This document shows, in pieces, positions 5,911-6,399 of a stretch of DNA of 6,399 nucleotides. Each line of letters starts with the position of its first letter. The stretch's first letter is position 1. The position numbers and the translations under genes were made by a program. The stretch lies in contig PMCH01000067.1 in the NCBI GenBank assembly GCA_003154055.1, positions 20,746 through 27,144 of the forward strand, read 5' to 3'. The notes beneath the pieces were generated by a model, which was given only the letters and a program-made list of their open reading frames with translations, was not told where the DNA came from and made no database searches. Origin of the DNA: Acidobacteriaceae bacterium. Its GTDB lineage: Bacteria > Acidobacteriota > Terriglobia > Terriglobales > Acidobacteriaceae.

Positions 5911-6258
5911 TCATTGCCCCTTGCTCTCGCCGGTGGATGGGCCGAAGCCCCAGCCTGCGCGTATGCCTTGCCGGAATCGTTCCCGCTCCTCCGGGGTCAT
6001 GTGCTCACAGCGCTCTTTCATGCGACGGCGGAAATTGGAGTGATGGGAACCGTGGCGTCCAAATCCGCCGAAGAGGATCCGGCACAGCGCCAGAATCCCA
6101 ACCGCTTGCCAGAACGTAATCAGGCGCCAGCCGAAGAGCGGCGGCAGCAGCCAATTCCACAGTTGCAGCACGACTTCACCGCCGATGAAGATGAATACCA
6201 GGATCCCCAGAATCGCCAGCGGAGCAATGAAAATCATTTTCTTCCATCTCGGTCTCAT
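5911..6258 (-). CDS. Small two-helix membrane protein with His/Cys- and Arg-rich tail, sigma-factor partner
   Basis: This encodes 115 residues. The ATG at 6258 is chosen because GAGGG lies 7 nt upstream and the product begins with a basic MRPRWKK followed directly by a membrane helix. A longer reading from 6330 would overlap the sigma-factor coding sequence. Helix 1 is about residues 8-33 and helix 2 about 46-66, with a Trp-rich LQLWNWLLPPLFGWR link between them. The tail from 67 to 115 is hydrophilic: GRHGSHHSNFRRRMKERCEHMTPEE, then RERFRQGIR. It carries His69, 72, 73, Cys84 and His86, a possible metal- or redox-sensitive cluster. MTPEERERFRQ is faintly like the LTxxQ repeats of Spy/CpxP-type proteins. 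The 10-nt spacing to the sigma factor suggests a functional link, perhaps as its membrane regulator. That is inference, since no known anti-sigma domain is recognisable. Confidence 0.85.
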   Translation of the reverse strand: MRPRWKKMIFIAPLAILGILVFIFIGGEVVLQLWNWLLPPLFGWRLITFWQAVGILALCRILFGGFGRHGSHHSNFRRRMKERCEHMTPEERERFRQGIRAGWGFGPSTGESKGQ

Positions 6259-6268
6259 GTTCAGTCCC

Positions 6269-6399
6269 TCATGTTTTCGTAAACTCGTCGTAAATGCTTT
6301 GCAATCGCTCGCGCAGATGCAGCACCGCATAGCGTTTGCGCGAGAGCAGCGTATTCACGCTCAGGCCGGTCTCGGCGGCCATCTCCTTGAAACTGCGCC
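6269..6399 (-). CDS. Sigma-70 family (ECF-like) sigma factor, C-terminal end only
   Basis: The frame is open from the right edge to TGA at 6269 and gives the last 42 residues. RSFKEMAAETGLSVNTLLSRKRYAVLHLRERL has the layout of sigma region 4.2: a first helix (FKEMAAETG), a turn (LSV) and a recognition helix (NTLLSRKRYAVLHLRERL), as in ECF sigma factors, where the equivalent is usually KEIAE..G.S..TV.SR..RA...L. This region contacts the -35 element of target promoters. The start, regions 2 and any promoter lie outside the window. It heads the operon with the 115-residue membrane protein and the DUF4386 gene. Confidence 0.85.
   Translation of the reverse strand, partial: RSFKEMAAETGLSVNTLLSRKRYAVLHLRERLQSIYDEFTKT

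Noticed and set aside
5818..6282. 154-residue plus-strand open frame.
   Set aside because: It is antisense to the DUF4386 start and the small membrane protein, both of which have ribosome-binding sites and membrane helices.
5911..6330. Longer start (ATG at 6330) for the 115-residue membrane protein.
   Set aside because: It would overlap 62 nt of the sigma-factor coding sequence. The ATG at 6258 has GAGGG 7 nt upstream and begins just before the membrane helix.

Overview
The window looks like a chromosomal segment of a GC-rich soil-type bacterium. The best guess is the Acidobacteriota (Solibacter/Koribacter-like). Three things suggest this: Tat-exported TIM-barrel glycosidase-like proteins beside secreted beta-sandwich proteins, a DUF4386 membrane protein in a sigma-factor operon, and intergenic GGGTGGC / GTCTGTCCCCG palindromic repeats of a kind I associate with that phylum. 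The taxon is inferred from recall, not from a search.

Left part (1-2447, minus strand). Two consecutive genes read toward the left edge. The upstream one (873-2447) encodes a complete 524-residue Tat-exported protein with a glycosidase-like TIM barrel and a C-terminal beta-sandwich. After a 135-nt gap holding a REP-like element comes a second Tat-exported TIM-barrel protein (737 down to 1), cut by the window edge at residue 245.

Middle (2448-5024). A 300-nt divergent spacer carries candidate promoters for both directions. On the plus strand lie two secreted proteins. The first is a 266-residue four-cysteine beta-rich protein of unknown function (2748-3548). The second is a 387-residue protein joining a concanavalin-like domain to a jelly-roll-like domain (3861-5024). 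The 312-nt spacer between them holds no convincing gene. It carries a 49-nt near-perfect hairpin, GGGTGGC motifs and a second copy of the REP-like 16-mer.

Right part (5025-6399, minus strand). A compact operon enters from the right edge: the last 42 codons of a sigma-70 family factor (region 4 helix-turn-helix), then after 10 nt a 115-residue two-helix membrane protein with a His/Cys- and Arg-rich tail, then after 13 nt a six-helix DUF4386 protein. A 33-codon GTG-initiated small ORF with an ideal Shine-Dalgarno follows 57 nt later and may be a fourth member. It converges on the 387-residue gene.

Working picture: the left and middle genes could form an exported carbohydrate-recognition and processing set, and the right-hand operon looks like a sigma-factor-linked membrane or stress module. 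No mobile element, CRISPR array, tRNA or rRNA is supported.
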